A stretch of DNA of 64,000 nt from JAWLEP01 sp964553045 (GTDB taxonomy: Bacteria > Fermentibacterota > Fermentibacteria > Fermentibacterales > JCC-6), in contig CAZKJG010000003.1 in the NCBI GenBank assembly GCA_964553045.1, forward strand, positions 120,316 to 184,315. The letters are read 5' to 3'. The position numbers and the translations under genes are program-made. The notes under the pieces are model-generated. The model saw only the letters and a program-made list of their open reading frames with translations. It did not search any database and was not told where the DNA came from. Below, one piece after another: positions 41,717-50,404 of this stretch (position 1 is its first letter; each line of letters starts with the position of its first letter).

Positions 41717-43478
41717 TGTGCTCTCCTCCTTCGCCGATATCTCCAGCGTAGTAGCCCGGGAGGAGGACTACCTCCTGGCCAGGGTGGAGTCCCGGGGCGG
41801 AGAATACGTCGCCGAGGTGGTCCCCTCCGGAAGCCCGGGCGCCGATGACACCTGGCCCGAAGTGGAGGGGGTTCTGAAGCCCCTTGCCTCAAAGGCCATC
41901 CGGGAAGTGCGGATCCGGGTCTTCGATATAGGGGACCGTGAGCTGCTGGCGGAGAGTGTGGCCCGGAGCCCCATGGAAGAGACCGAGGCCCTGAAGCTGG
42001 CCCTGGCTCTGGTGCCCGTCCTCGGCAGGCTGGCTTCCCGCAACAGGCTGTTGGGCTACCTGGGGCCGGAGGGAGTTCTGATGGGCGAAGGCGGTCCACT
42101 CGTTCTCGGCGGTGGACGCGGATGTCCCTCGGGGCCGTTCACCGCCCCCGAAGCGCAGGACGGGCCCGCCGGCGATCCCAGAAGCATGGTTTTCGCCCTG
42201 GGCACGCTGATATTCCGCTGCATAGCCGGTACAGATGACAAGCAGCGGCAGATAGAGGCCTGGAGGAATCTCAGCCCTCCCACCCGCTCCCTGCTGGAAA
42301 GGGCGGTGGGCGAGCTGCCGGAGGAGCGGCTTCCCAGCGTGACCATCTTCGGCCGCGCGATCGAGCACGTCCTCTCCGGAGGGGAGCCTTCATCCGCAAC
42401 AGAGACTGCCGGGACCGGGAGCCCCGGAGAGCCCGATGAGCTGCCGGCCGGAGAATCGATGTCCCCTTCCTCCGCCGGATCGGGGGCTACGGCTCCCGAG
42501 GGTTTCGTGAGGAAGCGCGGGCATGCCTCCTCCGTCAGGAGGAGACGGAGGTCGATTCCCGCATATCTCGTGGGCTTCGTGGTGATAGTCGCGGCGGCGG
42601 TGGCCGTGGTGCTGCTTCTGCCCGAGCTGTTATCCGGCGGGGACGGTGGCGGGGCACCGCGCCGGGGGGACTCCACTGCGGCCGCCGTCGGGCCGGACAG
42701 CGTGGCGGTGGGGGACCGCGAAAGGGAAACACTCACGGCGGACAGTTCCGTTTCTGCGGCCGACAGCCTGCCGCCGACGCCGGGCCCCAGCATCATCTGG
42801 GTCTCCAACCGGGCCCCCGGGGCAGGGGCCGAAGTCGACTACCGGACGGGAGTCCTCGCGGGCTACTCCCACGTCTACCCCTTCCGGGGAGGCCGTCCCA
42901 TGGAGGGGTCGCTCCTGATGCTCCGCCGTGACGATCCGGCCTCCGGCATGCAGGCCCAGGCCGCCTATCCCGACGCTGCGGCCATCATGGAAAGGGACAG
43001 CTCGCTGGAGACCGCGCTGGTGGACCTCACCGTCCTGGTGGGCGCCGACCTTCGCTACGACGGAATCAACAGTGGCATACTGTTCCCTTCGGCGAACCCC
43101 GCCGGCACCCTCTACGTGGATGTGGTGAACCAGGGGATGGAGTTCCCGCCCGACGGGTCGACGCCGGCCCACAGGTGGCTGGCGGACGTGCTGGACGGCA
43201 GTGCCTTCAGGGTCCCCGGCCGGGGGGAGTGGCTCCTTCGCGTGGTTCAGACCCGGTGGGGCGACAGGGGGCGCAACGATGAGGTTCCCCTGACCTACGG
43301 CCTGGATAGCACGGCCTTTCTCTACCGCAGGGGGTCCGAGCACTGCCGGGCCGCCGAGGCGGCAGTCAGGGAAGCGATACAGCCCATTCCCCGCGCTGTA
43401 GCCGGACCTCCGCAGGGGATCACCGTACCCGATATCTGGATACTGGTGGGCAGTCCGCGCACCGGGCAGAGCCCATAG
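41706..43478 (+). CDS. Transmembrane pseudokinase with extracytoplasmic domain
   Basis: 590 residues. Residues ~1-225 follow a bacterial Ser/Thr kinase fold: a G-Y-L-G-P-E-G-V-L-M block where H-R-D...N should be, L-V-L-G-G-G in place of D-F-G, then T-A-P-E (the A-P-E motif), D-P-R-S-M-V-F-A-L-G-T-L-I-F, and L-S-P-P-T-R-S-L-L-E-R-A. Catalytic Asp residues are missing. A low-complexity linker, a basic R-R-R-R-R stretch and one membrane span (~282-302) follow. The outer ~270 residues end in a region resembling the LytR C-terminal domain (weak call). Located between guaB and a CarD-like gene. Possibly a signalling scaffold. Confidence 0.65.
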   Translation: MLSDVLSSFADISSVVAREEDYLLARVESRGGEYVAEVVPSGSPGADDTWPEVEGVLKPLASKAIREVRIRVFDIGDRELLAESVARSPMEETEALKLALALVPVLGRLASRNRLLGYLGPEGVLMGEGGPLVLGGGRGCPSGPFTAPEAQDGPAGDPRSMVFALGTLIFRCIAGTDDKQRQIEAWRNLSPPTRSLLERAVGELPEERLPSVTIFGRAIEHVLSGGEPSSATETAGTGSPGEPDELPAGESMSPSSAGSGATAPEGFVRKRGHASSVRRRRRSIPAYLVGFVVIVAAAVAVVLLLPELLSGGDGGGAPRRGDSTAAAVGPDSVAVGDRERETLTADSSVSAADSLPPTPGPSIIWVSNRAPGAGAEVDYRTGVLAGYSHVYPFRGGRPMEGSLLMLRRDDPASGMQAQAAYPDAAAIMERDSSLETALVDLTVLVGADLRYDGINSGILFPSANPAGTLYVDVVNQGMEFPPDGSTPAHRWLADVLDGSAFRVPGRGEWLLRVVQTRWGDRGRNDEVPLTYGLDSTAFLYRRGSEHCRAAEAAVREAIQPIPRAVAGPPQGITVPDIWILVGSPRTGQSP

Positions 43479-43510
43479 CAGTTCAACAATAGAGGTCATA
43501 GGAGGCCCGA

Positions 43511-44017
43511 ATGGCATTCAAGATCAAAGACAAGGTAGTCCATCCGATGCACGGCGCCGGTGTCATCACCGAGATAGCCGAGAAGAACATACTGGGCGAT
43601 CCGACCGAGTGCGTGGCCATAAGGCTCATGGTGGGTAACGCCCGCATTCTTCTCCCCACCGAGACCGTGGAGGGTACCGAGCTCCGCCATGTGGTGAGCA
43701 AGAAGGGCATGCAGAAGGCGCTTGACCTTCTGAAGGCCGAGCCGGAGGAGCTTCCCAAGGACTGGCGCAGGAGGATAGAGACACTGAAGGAGCGGGTGCA
43801 TTCCGGAGACCCCGGCGAGGTCGCCAGGGCCATACGGGACGTCAAGGCCAGGTCGGCCAACAGCAAGATGAACCCCTCGGAGAAGAGGGTCCTGTCCGAG
43901 GCCATGGGCGTTCTGGCCGGTGAGGTGGCTCTGGTGAAGGACATCAAGGTGGACAGCGCCAAGGCCCTGATAAAGAGGCTCTCCAGGCCCAGGAAGAAGA
44001 AAGAGGGTAAGAAGTAG
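43511..44017 (+). CDS. CarD family RNA polymerase-binding regulator
   Basis: 168 residues. The N-terminal ~65 residues (F-K-I-K-D-K-V-V-H-P-M-H-G-A-G-V-I) form the CarD/TRCF RNA polymerase-interacting domain. The helical C-terminal part (D-W-R-R-R-I-E-T-L, A-S/N-P-S-E-K-R-V-L-S-E-A) matches the CarD DNA-binding bundle, and the tail is Lys-rich. CarD stabilises open promoter complexes, often at rRNA promoters. AGGAGG precedes the ATG. Confidence 0.9.
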   Translation: MAFKIKDKVVHPMHGAGVITEIAEKNILGDPTECVAIRLMVGNARILLPTETVEGTELRHVVSKKGMQKALDLLKAEPEELPKDWRRRIETLKERVHSGDPGEVARAIRDVKARSANSKMNPSEKRVLSEAMGVLAGEVALVKDIKVDSAKALIKRLSRPRKKKEGKK

Positions 44018-44034
44018 CCCTGTTCGGCTCGAAG

Positions 44035-45384
44035 GTGTCCGAGAACGGCCACGGCGGTCGACGAGTCCTGGGGGAGGGCGTCCGGGGGCGGGAGCGGACC
44101 GTCCTGGTGAGGGTGGAGCTTCAGAAGGAGCCCTCTTCGGACCTTCCCGGCGAGATGGAGAATCTCGTCGCCGGCGCCGGAGGGACGGTGGTGGCATCCC
44201 TGGGACAGAGGCGTGTGGCGCCCGACGCCAGGTACTTCGTGGGCAAGGGCAAGCTCGAGGAGATCGTCCGGACCACCGAGGAGCATGCCGCCTCCACGGT
44301 GGTGTTCGACCACAACCTCGCGCCGGGGCAGGTTTCCGGGCTGGAAGACCTGACCGGCTGCAAGGTGCTGGACAGGACCGAGGTGATCCTGGCCATATTC
44401 GCCCGGGCAGCCAGGACTCGGGAGGCCAGGCTGCAGATAGAGCTGGCCCAGCTCCGATACGCTCTGCCCAGAATGACCAGTATGTGGCATCATCTCTCCC
44501 GGCTGGGAGCCGGTATCGGCACCAGGGGCCCCGGCGAGACCCAGCTGGAGATAGACCGCAGACGCGCCAGAGATCGCATAAAATCCCTTGAGCAGGAGCT
44601 CGAGAAGATCGAGAGCAGCCGGCAGGTGAGACGAAGCCGGCGGCGGGGCCTGTTCAGCGTAACCCTCATAGGTTACACAAATGCCGGCAAGAGCACCCTG
44701 ATGAACGCCCTCTGCGGGGCCGGAGTCGAGACCGACGACCGCCTTTTCGCCACACTGGATACGGTTTCACGCCGGCTCGAGGTGGGGGAAGGCGACACAG
44801 TGTTGCTATCCGATACCGTCGGCTTCATCCGCCGGCTTCCGGAGACACTGGTGGCCAGCTTCAGGGCCACCCTGGGCGTGGTGAGGGAGGCGGACCTCCT
44901 GCTGCTTGTTGCCGACCGAAGCGATCCGGAGAGGCAGTTGAAGCTGGAGACCGTGCTGAACACCCTGCGGAGGATCGGGGCGGCGGAGATTCCAAGGATG
45001 CTGGTCTGGAACAAGATGGACCTGGTGAGCGAGGACAGTCCCGGGACCGGACTTGGCGTCTCCGCCGTTCGCGGAGAGGGACTGGACGGAATTCGAAGCG
45101 CCGTAAGGCGGGCCCGGGACGAAGGCATGAGCTGGTTCGAGGTGATTCTCGACAGCTCTGACGGAAAACTGATCAACTGGCTCCACACCCACTGCCTGGT
45201 CCGGGATCAGGCCGGCGATGGGAGCGACCTCCACATGCTGGTGGGCTCCGACCGCGGCGCCGACCACGTCAGTACCGCTCTCGAGCGGAGTGGAGTGGAG
45301 TGGAGCATGAAGCCCCTGAGCTCCGGGGGATCGGTAGTGCAGGAGGGGAACCTGCAGCGGAAGAGGGACTCCCATGGACGATAA
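44035..45384 (+). CDS. hflX: GTPase HflX
   Basis: 449 residues. Ribosome-associated GTPase that splits or rescues stalled ribosomes. The N-terminal HflX domain has D-A-R-Y-F-V-G-K-G-K, then the helical R-L-G-A-G-I-G-T-R-G-P-G-E-T-Q-L-E block. The G domain contains G-Y-T-N-A-G-K-S-T, switch region T-L-D-T, D-T-V-G-F-I and N-K-M-D. The GTG at 44035 is the best available start. The 3' end overlaps the next small gene by 11 bases. Confidence 0.92.
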   Translation: MSENGHGGRRVLGEGVRGRERTVLVRVELQKEPSSDLPGEMENLVAGAGGTVVASLGQRRVAPDARYFVGKGKLEEIVRTTEEHAASTVVFDHNLAPGQVSGLEDLTGCKVLDRTEVILAIFARAARTREARLQIELAQLRYALPRMTSMWHHLSRLGAGIGTRGPGETQLEIDRRRARDRIKSLEQELEKIESSRQVRRSRRRGLFSVTLIGYTNAGKSTLMNALCGAGVETDDRLFATLDTVSRRLEVGEGDTVLLSDTVGFIRRLPETLVASFRATLGVVREADLLLLVADRSDPERQLKLETVLNTLRRIGAAEIPRMLVWNKMDLVSEDSPGTGLGVSAVRGEGLDGIRSAVRRARDEGMSWFEVILDSSDGKLINWLHTHCLVRDQAGDGSDLHMLVGSDRGADHVSTALERSGVEWSMKPLSSGGSVVQEGNLQRKRDSHGR

Positions 45385-45808
45385 CAGGAAGCGCGAGCTG
45401 GAGGCCGTCCTGCTGCAGAGGCTGCAGGCAATGCACCGGCTCTACGAGAGCGATGCCATAACCATGAGGCTGCTGGGCCGTCAGCTGGTTCAGCTGGTCG
45501 GCTCCAAACAGGCGCAGTCGATCTGCTCGGATATGGGGGCCAAGGAGATGGAGGCCAGGCGCCTTCTCATCAGGATGGACGACCCGGACGGCTGGAGGCA
45601 GCTGTCATCCATGTCCGAAGAGAAGAGACGCGAGGTTTTGCCCGAGAAGCTCGTGGAGGTCTTCATAGGCTCGGGGGAGCCCGACGGATCCACTCTGGAC
45701 AGCCTGCTGGACACCGCCAACCTCCCCTTCTTCTCGGGCTTTGTTTACGGGCCCCGCGACAACAGGGACAACGGCAGGCGCGAGAGCAGGGTCAGCGTTC
45801 TGGACTGA
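45374..45808 (+). CDS. Hypothetical helical protein
   Basis: 144 residues, not recognised. The N-terminal two thirds look helical (R-E-L-E-A-V-L-L-Q-R-L-Q-A-M, L-L-G-R-Q-L-V-Q-L-V), the rest is charged with no cysteines of note apart from one. The ATG overlaps the hflX stop region and the gene shares the GC-rich codon style of its neighbours, so it is likely real and co-expressed with hflX. Confidence 0.6.
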   Translation: MDDNRKRELEAVLLQRLQAMHRLYESDAITMRLLGRQLVQLVGSKQAQSICSDMGAKEMEARRLLIRMDDPDGWRQLSSMSEEKRREVLPEKLVEVFIGSGEPDGSTLDSLLDTANLPFFSGFVYGPRDNRDNGRRESRVSVLD

Positions 45809-45839
45809 CCCCGGAAACACCCCAACTACGGAAGAGACC

Positions 45840-46865
45840 GTGCGCAAGCTCGACATTCAGAGGCTCCTCAACTGGATCGGCCTGCTCCTGGCGGCCGCCG
45901 CCCTTTTCTACCTGGGCCGCTCCTTCTCCGAGGGGCTGCGCCAGGAGAGCCTTTCCGACCTGCTGAGCTTCCACGTCGGCCTGTTCGTCGCCTCATTCCT
46001 CGTCCTCATGGTTCACATGCTTCTGGCGGCCCTGTCCTGGAAGATGGTCTCCGGCGTGGTGGGCTGTCCGGTCACCTTCCGGCAGGCCTTCGCCATCCAT
46101 TTCCTCACGCAGGTCGGCAAGTACCTGCCCGGAAAGCTGTGGGCCGCCGTGGGCAAGGTGGGGCTCACCCGAAGACTGGGCCTCTCGGGAGTCAGGGCCA
46201 GCCACGCCATGGTTCTCGAGAGCCTGTTCATAGTCTCGGGATCGCTGCTGGTAGGTCTTCCGCTGGTCCCGGTGGCCGCCGACAGGCTTGGTCTGGGCCC
46301 GGTGCTGAGCCTGGCGGCGGTTGCCCTCGTGGTCCTTGTGCTGATAATGACCTGCCATCCCACGGCCTTCCAGCGGCTGCTGCGCTGGTTAAGCAGAATT
46401 ACCGGCAAGGAGCTGGAGGCCGGGGACCCCGGCTTTCTGAACGTTCTCAAACTGCTGCCCGTCTACCTGCTGGTTTTCCTCAGCCAGGGCGTGGCCTTCG
46501 TCCTTCTGGCCTGGAGTTTCGGCCTGAGAATCCCCATGTTCCCGGGAATGTTCGTCTTCCCCATGGCCATGGCCATAGGTTTCATAGTGGTCTTTGCGCC
46601 GGGGGGGCTGGGCGTGCGTGAGGTCAGCCTTACCTGGCTGGTGGGACTCGCTACCGCCGCCGGGGCGGCCACTGCAGGCGGGGCCGAGCTGGTGTCCATA
46701 GCCGCCAGGCTCTGGATAACACTCGCCGAGGGGGTCGCATTCATCGCGGCCCTGATGGCATGGGGGGGCAGGAGGGCCATCGGAGCCATAAGATCCGAGA
46801 TGGAGAGGACAGGGAAAGGCGGCGGCCGAGATCAGCCGCAGTCGACTCCGTCCACGGAAATGTAG
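45840..46865 (+). CDS. UPF0104/LPG-synthase-type integral membrane protein
   Basis: 341 residues with about eight hydrophobic segments. The pattern Q-V-G-K-Y-L-P-G-K-L-W-A in an early loop and the late F-A-P-G-G-L-G-V-R-E motif are hallmarks of the lysylphosphatidylglycerol synthase transmembrane family (UPF0104, AglD), thought to be lipid flippases or glycan-lipid partners. GTG at 45840 behind GGAAGAG. Its last 34 bases overlap the end of the convergent pmbA gene. Confidence 0.8.
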   Translation: MRKLDIQRLLNWIGLLLAAAALFYLGRSFSEGLRQESLSDLLSFHVGLFVASFLVLMVHMLLAALSWKMVSGVVGCPVTFRQAFAIHFLTQVGKYLPGKLWAAVGKVGLTRRLGLSGVRASHAMVLESLFIVSGSLLVGLPLVPVAADRLGLGPVLSLAAVALVVLVLIMTCHPTAFQRLLRWLSRITGKELEAGDPGFLNVLKLLPVYLLVFLSQGVAFVLLAWSFGLRIPMFPGMFVFPMAMAIGFIVVFAPGGLGVREVSLTWLVGLATAAGAATAGGAELVSIAARLWITLAEGVAFIAALMAWGGRRAIGAIRSEMERTGKGGGRDQPQSTPSTEM

Positions 46866-48166
46866 GGGAGCGTGTCCCTGCCGGACAGTTTTCTGCCGGC
46901 AGACAGACCAGTCACCCGGGACAGGAGACGGTAGGAGTTCCCCGTTATGGTCAGCCTCCTGAGCCTGGCAGCCAGCCTGCCTTCCCGCACAGCGAAAGAC
47001 GCACCGGCATCCAGCGTGAAATCTCCCGTCACCGCATCGCTGTTGCCGCCCTGGAAGCCGCAGACCAGATAGCCGCCGTCCGCCCTCTGAAGCAGGTCGT
47101 CCATGTCGAGGTCTCCGGCTGACATGTCCAGGTTGGTTACCACCGGCGAGGGAGGTGTATCGTACTCCCTGCCCGCGTTGCCCGTGGTCTCCGTCTCCGC
47201 CGTGGCGGCGGTGGCCAGATCGAACACGAAGCCCTTGAAGACACCGTTCTTGAAGAGTAGCTTGTCCCTGGTCTCGGTACCTTCTGCATCGAAGGGAGCC
47301 GAGCCGGCCCCCAGCTCCAGCAGCGGCCTGTCCGCCAGGGTGACGGCTGGGGAGAACACCTGTTTGCCCTTCGTATTGATCAGGGGGCTGGACCCGGCCA
47401 GCATCGACCGACCGCTGACCCCCACCCTCACCGGCTGCAGGAGCACGGACAGTGCCTCCGGCGCGAACACCACAGGGGCCTTGCCGCTTACCGGTCCTGC
47501 GGCCTCGGAAAGCTGCTCCCGGCCGGGAATGTCGGCAAGAATGGAGGCTCCCGGCAGGGAAGTCGGGCGGCAGGTGGCGGCGGCCGATGTGAAGGTCACC
47601 AGCCCGTCTGAGGTGGGTATGAGAAGCTGCAGGTCCCACTCCAGCAATGCCTTTTGGTACGAAGCCTGCAGCCCCCGGGAGTTGTGAATGCCCACTCGAA
47701 GCCGTCTCACCGAGATGCTGCCCTCGAGCGTGGAGTAGGGGAACGCTTCAGATGTCTTGCCTCGAAGTCGCTCCAGCGTCTCGGAAAGTTCGGAGCAGCC
47801 CAGCCCGGCCACTGCCGGATCCAGTATCTTTACATTGGCGGGGCTGGTCGAGCCCGGGAACCGGAAGCCGGCATCCGAGCCCACGCGGGCGGTCGAAATG
47901 GCCATATCGAGGAGCTTTCCCGGAGCGGCCGATGTTCCTCCGGCCCCCCCTACCCGTCCTCCCCGGAAGATGCGGAGACTCAGGAAGGAAGACAGGGTCC
48001 TGTGCGGCGCTATATCGCCTCCGTATAGAACCTCTACGCTCTCCTCGTCCAGGGCGGTGCCCACCACCTCGGCGGAGGCGGAAACCGCGTCCGCCATCTC
48101 CAGCAGGCGCCCCTCGGCCTCCTCCAGACGCTTCAGGGAGTCCTTCGGAAAGGTCTCAGAGGACAT
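46832..48166 (-). CDS. pmbA: TldE/PmbA-like metalloprotease subunit
   Basis: 444 residues. Partner subunit of the TldD/TldE heterodimeric protease that cleaves unfolded peptides and processes peptide-derived natural products. It shows the PmbA fold pattern (L-Y-G-G-D-I near the N-terminus, G-G-N-S-D-A-V-T-G-D-F near the C-terminus) and lacks the zinc motif, as expected for this subunit. Overlaps the end of tldD by 11 bases, so synthesis of both subunits is coupled. Confidence 0.82.
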   Translation of the reverse strand: MSSETFPKDSLKRLEEAEGRLLEMADAVSASAEVVGTALDEESVEVLYGGDIAPHRTLSSFLSLRIFRGGRVGGAGGTSAAPGKLLDMAISTARVGSDAGFRFPGSTSPANVKILDPAVAGLGCSELSETLERLRGKTSEAFPYSTLEGSISVRRLRVGIHNSRGLQASYQKALLEWDLQLLIPTSDGLVTFTSAAATCRPTSLPGASILADIPGREQLSEAAGPVSGKAPVVFAPEALSVLLQPVRVGVSGRSMLAGSSPLINTKGKQVFSPAVTLADRPLLELGAGSAPFDAEGTETRDKLLFKNGVFKGFVFDLATAATAETETTGNAGREYDTPPSPVVTNLDMSAGDLDMDDLLQRADGGYLVCGFQGGNSDAVTGDFTLDAGASFAVREGRLAARLRRLTITGNSYRLLSRVTGLSAGRKLSGRDTLPYISVDGVDCG

Positions 48167-49550
48167 CCACGCCCTCCACCAGCATATGGGGCCCTCCGTA
48201 GCTCACCGGGAGGTGGCCCCTGTTTCCCCTGGTGCACCCGCCGATGCCGCTGTGCATTCGGACCTCGCTGCCCAGGGCGGATATGGATCCGAGCACCGAG
48301 GGAACGCTGCCGGTTATGGTGACCGGCCCCATCACCACTCCACGACAGCCGTCGCGTATCTCCGTTGCCCTCTCGGCGGTTATGGTGAACCTGTCGAGGT
48401 TGGTCGACCCGGACACGGCGCCCTCCAGGAACAGGCCGTCGCCCAGGATTCCGATGAGATCTTCGGTGGAGTGCCTTCCCGGCTCCATGAAGGTGCACGA
48501 CATCCTGGCCCTGGGCGGATTGCGGAAATCCACAGCCCGCGCGTTGCCCGAGGACGAGGTTCCGGCGGCCGCCGCGGTGGACAGGGTATGAAGGCGGCCG
48601 GCCACCAGCCCTCCGTCGACCAGAACGGTCCTGCTGCCGGGCTCACCTTCGTCGTCGAAGCTGTAGGAGCCGGGATTTCCCGTCAGCGTGGCGTCGTCGC
48701 ATATGGTAACAGCCTCCGAGGCCACCCTGCGGCCGATTGCAAAGAGGTCGCCCAGAAAGGGATGGCCCTGGCAGATGTCGGCCTCGCTCAGATGGCCGAA
48801 AGCCTCGTGTACGAGTATTCCCGCCAGCCTCTGGTCGAGTATCACCCGGTAGCTCCCCGGCTTCGGCGAGGCCGCTTTCTCCATGGCGGCATAGGCCTCG
48901 GCCATCTCCTCCACAAGGTTCTCCCGGTGGCGCAGATACTCGTAGCCGCCCCTGTGTGCCAGGGAGCGGTTCACCGATACGCCCCCCGGCCCCGACATCT
49001 GCAGGACGATTCCGCACAGGCTCTCGTATTCCACTACCTTGGTGCCCAGGGAGCCTATGACGGCCCTGGTCCGCTGGTGCTCTCTGTAATGGGCCATGAC
49101 CGAAGCGCCCCGGCCGCAGGAGGCCATGAGCTCGGTGTACCGCCGGCAGTGAAATGCCTTGTCCCGTACCGGGACGCCGGACAGCGGCTCCAGGGGGTTG
49201 TCGTGGCGGCTGGCTACGGGACAGGTGGGAGAGAGGGGACGCGGGAGCGGCGGCATCCTGGAGTTTCCGGCCATCTCCAACGCTCGCTTTAGTGCCAGTC
49301 CGGGGTCGGTCTCCTCGGTGAAGGCACACGTTCCCCATCTGCCGTTCACCAGTACGCGGGCCAGTCCCCCCGTGGAGCGGAAGGGGTCGCACGCCGCAAG
49401 CTCCCGGCCGGCCTGAACCATGTCCAGACCCGATCCCTCCTCCAGCCTCACCTCGGCGTAGTCGCCCGGGGGGCGGGTCTGAAGCATTTCATGCACCCGT
49501 TCCAGGGTGGGCTGCAGCCAACCGTCGGAAGGGGTCGGGGTCCCGCTCAC
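48156..49550 (-). CDS. tldD: TldD metalloprotease subunit
   Basis: 464 residues. The zinc-binding motif H-E-A-F-G-H is followed by the conserved L-S-E-A-D, and R-M-S-C-T-F-M-E-P-G and the C-terminal G-G-C-T-R-G-N-R match the family. The GTG at 49550 is chosen because GGGAGG lies 6 bases upstream and GTGA overlaps the stop of the TPR gene; an in-frame reading back to 49715 lies inside that gene. Forms the active enzyme with the product of the next gene. No precursor peptide gene is visible nearby. Confidence 0.88.
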   Translation of the reverse strand: MSGTPTPSDGWLQPTLERVHEMLQTRPPGDYAEVRLEEGSGLDMVQAGRELAACDPFRSTGGLARVLVNGRWGTCAFTEETDPGLALKRALEMAGNSRMPPLPRPLSPTCPVASRHDNPLEPLSGVPVRDKAFHCRRYTELMASCGRGASVMAHYREHQRTRAVIGSLGTKVVEYESLCGIVLQMSGPGGVSVNRSLAHRGGYEYLRHRENLVEEMAEAYAAMEKAASPKPGSYRVILDQRLAGILVHEAFGHLSEADICQGHPFLGDLFAIGRRVASEAVTICDDATLTGNPGSYSFDDEGEPGSRTVLVDGGLVAGRLHTLSTAAAAGTSSSGNARAVDFRNPPRARMSCTFMEPGRHSTEDLIGILGDGLFLEGAVSGSTNLDRFTITAERATEIRDGCRGVVMGPVTITGSVPSVLGSISALGSEVRMHSGIGGCTRGNRGHLPVSYGGPHMLVEGVDVL

Positions 49551-50290
49551 GGTGTTCCTCCCGGGATGTACAGGCCCTCCTCGGAGAAGCGCTCGAGTTC
49601 CATTCGGGCCGAGTCCGACCACCTGCCCTCCGGCTCCAGTCTGAGGTAACGGCGAATGGCGTCGCTGGCCCGCATGTAGTCCTCCCAGGCGGTGTATACC
49701 CTGGCCAGTCCCCATATGGCAGCCGGGTACCCATCGGCGGCCGCGGGAAGCAGAAGGGTCCTGGCCTCACCGAGCTTCTCGCCTGCTCTCAGCAGGGTTC
49801 CAACCCTGACCCGGGCTGCATTCTCCAGCGGGCCGGACTCCTCCACCACCCTGCCCAGCCACGTCATGGCTGAAGCCGTGTCTCCGCAGAAGGCTGCGGC
49901 TTCGCCGAGCTCCATCCATATTGCCGGCTCGGCGGGGTTGAGGGCATGGGCCTGCAGGGCGAGGTCGCGGGCTTCCGCGCTCGAGCCGGTATCCAGGCGG
50001 AGCCTGGCCAGGGCCAGCGGTCCCCGCCAGTCGTCCGGACGCAGCTCCATGAAGCGCCTGAGGTTGTCTTCTGCGGCTTCCGGGTCGCCCATCCTTGCGC
50101 GCAGCCTGCCCAGGGCCAGATAGGCCTCGTGGCTCTCGGGGTCCAGCTCCAGAGTTGTCTGCAGCTCGTCGACAGCCCGCTCGAAGAGGCCCTGCTGCAT
50201 GTAGGCCAGACCGGTTTCCAGATGCAGGCGTGCGGATTCTGCGTCCAGGTCTATTCCGAGGAGAGCGGCCATGAGGAGTAAGGAAAGCAA
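49547..50290 (-). CDS. Secreted TPR-repeat protein
   Basis: 247 residues. A short signal-like N-terminus (L-S-L-L-L-M-A-A-L-L-G) is followed by about six tetratricopeptide repeats (for example A-Y-L-A-L-G-R-L-R-A-R-M-G-D-P-E-A-A). I take the TTG at 50290, because GGGAGG lies just upstream; an ATG at 50272 has no ribosome site. First gene of the operon with tldD and pmbA. Possibly a periplasmic protein-protein adaptor. Confidence 0.75.
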   Translation of the reverse strand: MLSLLLMAALLGIDLDAESARLHLETGLAYMQQGLFERAVDELQTTLELDPESHEAYLALGRLRARMGDPEAAEDNLRRFMELRPDDWRGPLALARLRLDTGSSAEARDLALQAHALNPAEPAIWMELGEAAAFCGDTASAMTWLGRVVEESGPLENAARVRVGTLLRAGEKLGEARTLLLPAAADGYPAAIWGLARVYTAWEDYMRASDAIRRYLRLEPEGRWSDSARMELERFSEEGLYIPGGTP

Positions 50291-50342
50291 GGAACCTCCC
50301 TGGGATCTGCTGCCTGTCTTCCCTTCGTACGGTCAGGTACTT

Positions 50343-50371
50343 ATCATACCCCCTCGAAAGCATCAAGTCAG
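50343..50371 (-). promoter_or_regulatory. Candidate promoter of the TPR-tldD-pmbA operon
   Basis: On the minus strand a -35 CTGACT (50366-50371) and a -10 TATGAT (50343-50348, five of six consensus bases) have the ideal 17-base spacing, in the divergent gap before the TPR gene. Confidence 0.4.
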
Positions 50372-50404
50372 CAATTCGCGTACCCAGAAACCAAGAGGTG
50401 ACCG

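Noticed and set aside
43511..44017. Reading the CarD-like gene as a fragment of the transcription-repair factor Mfd
   Set aside because: The helical C-terminal CarD domain is present and length is normal for CarD; no helicase motifs are nearby.
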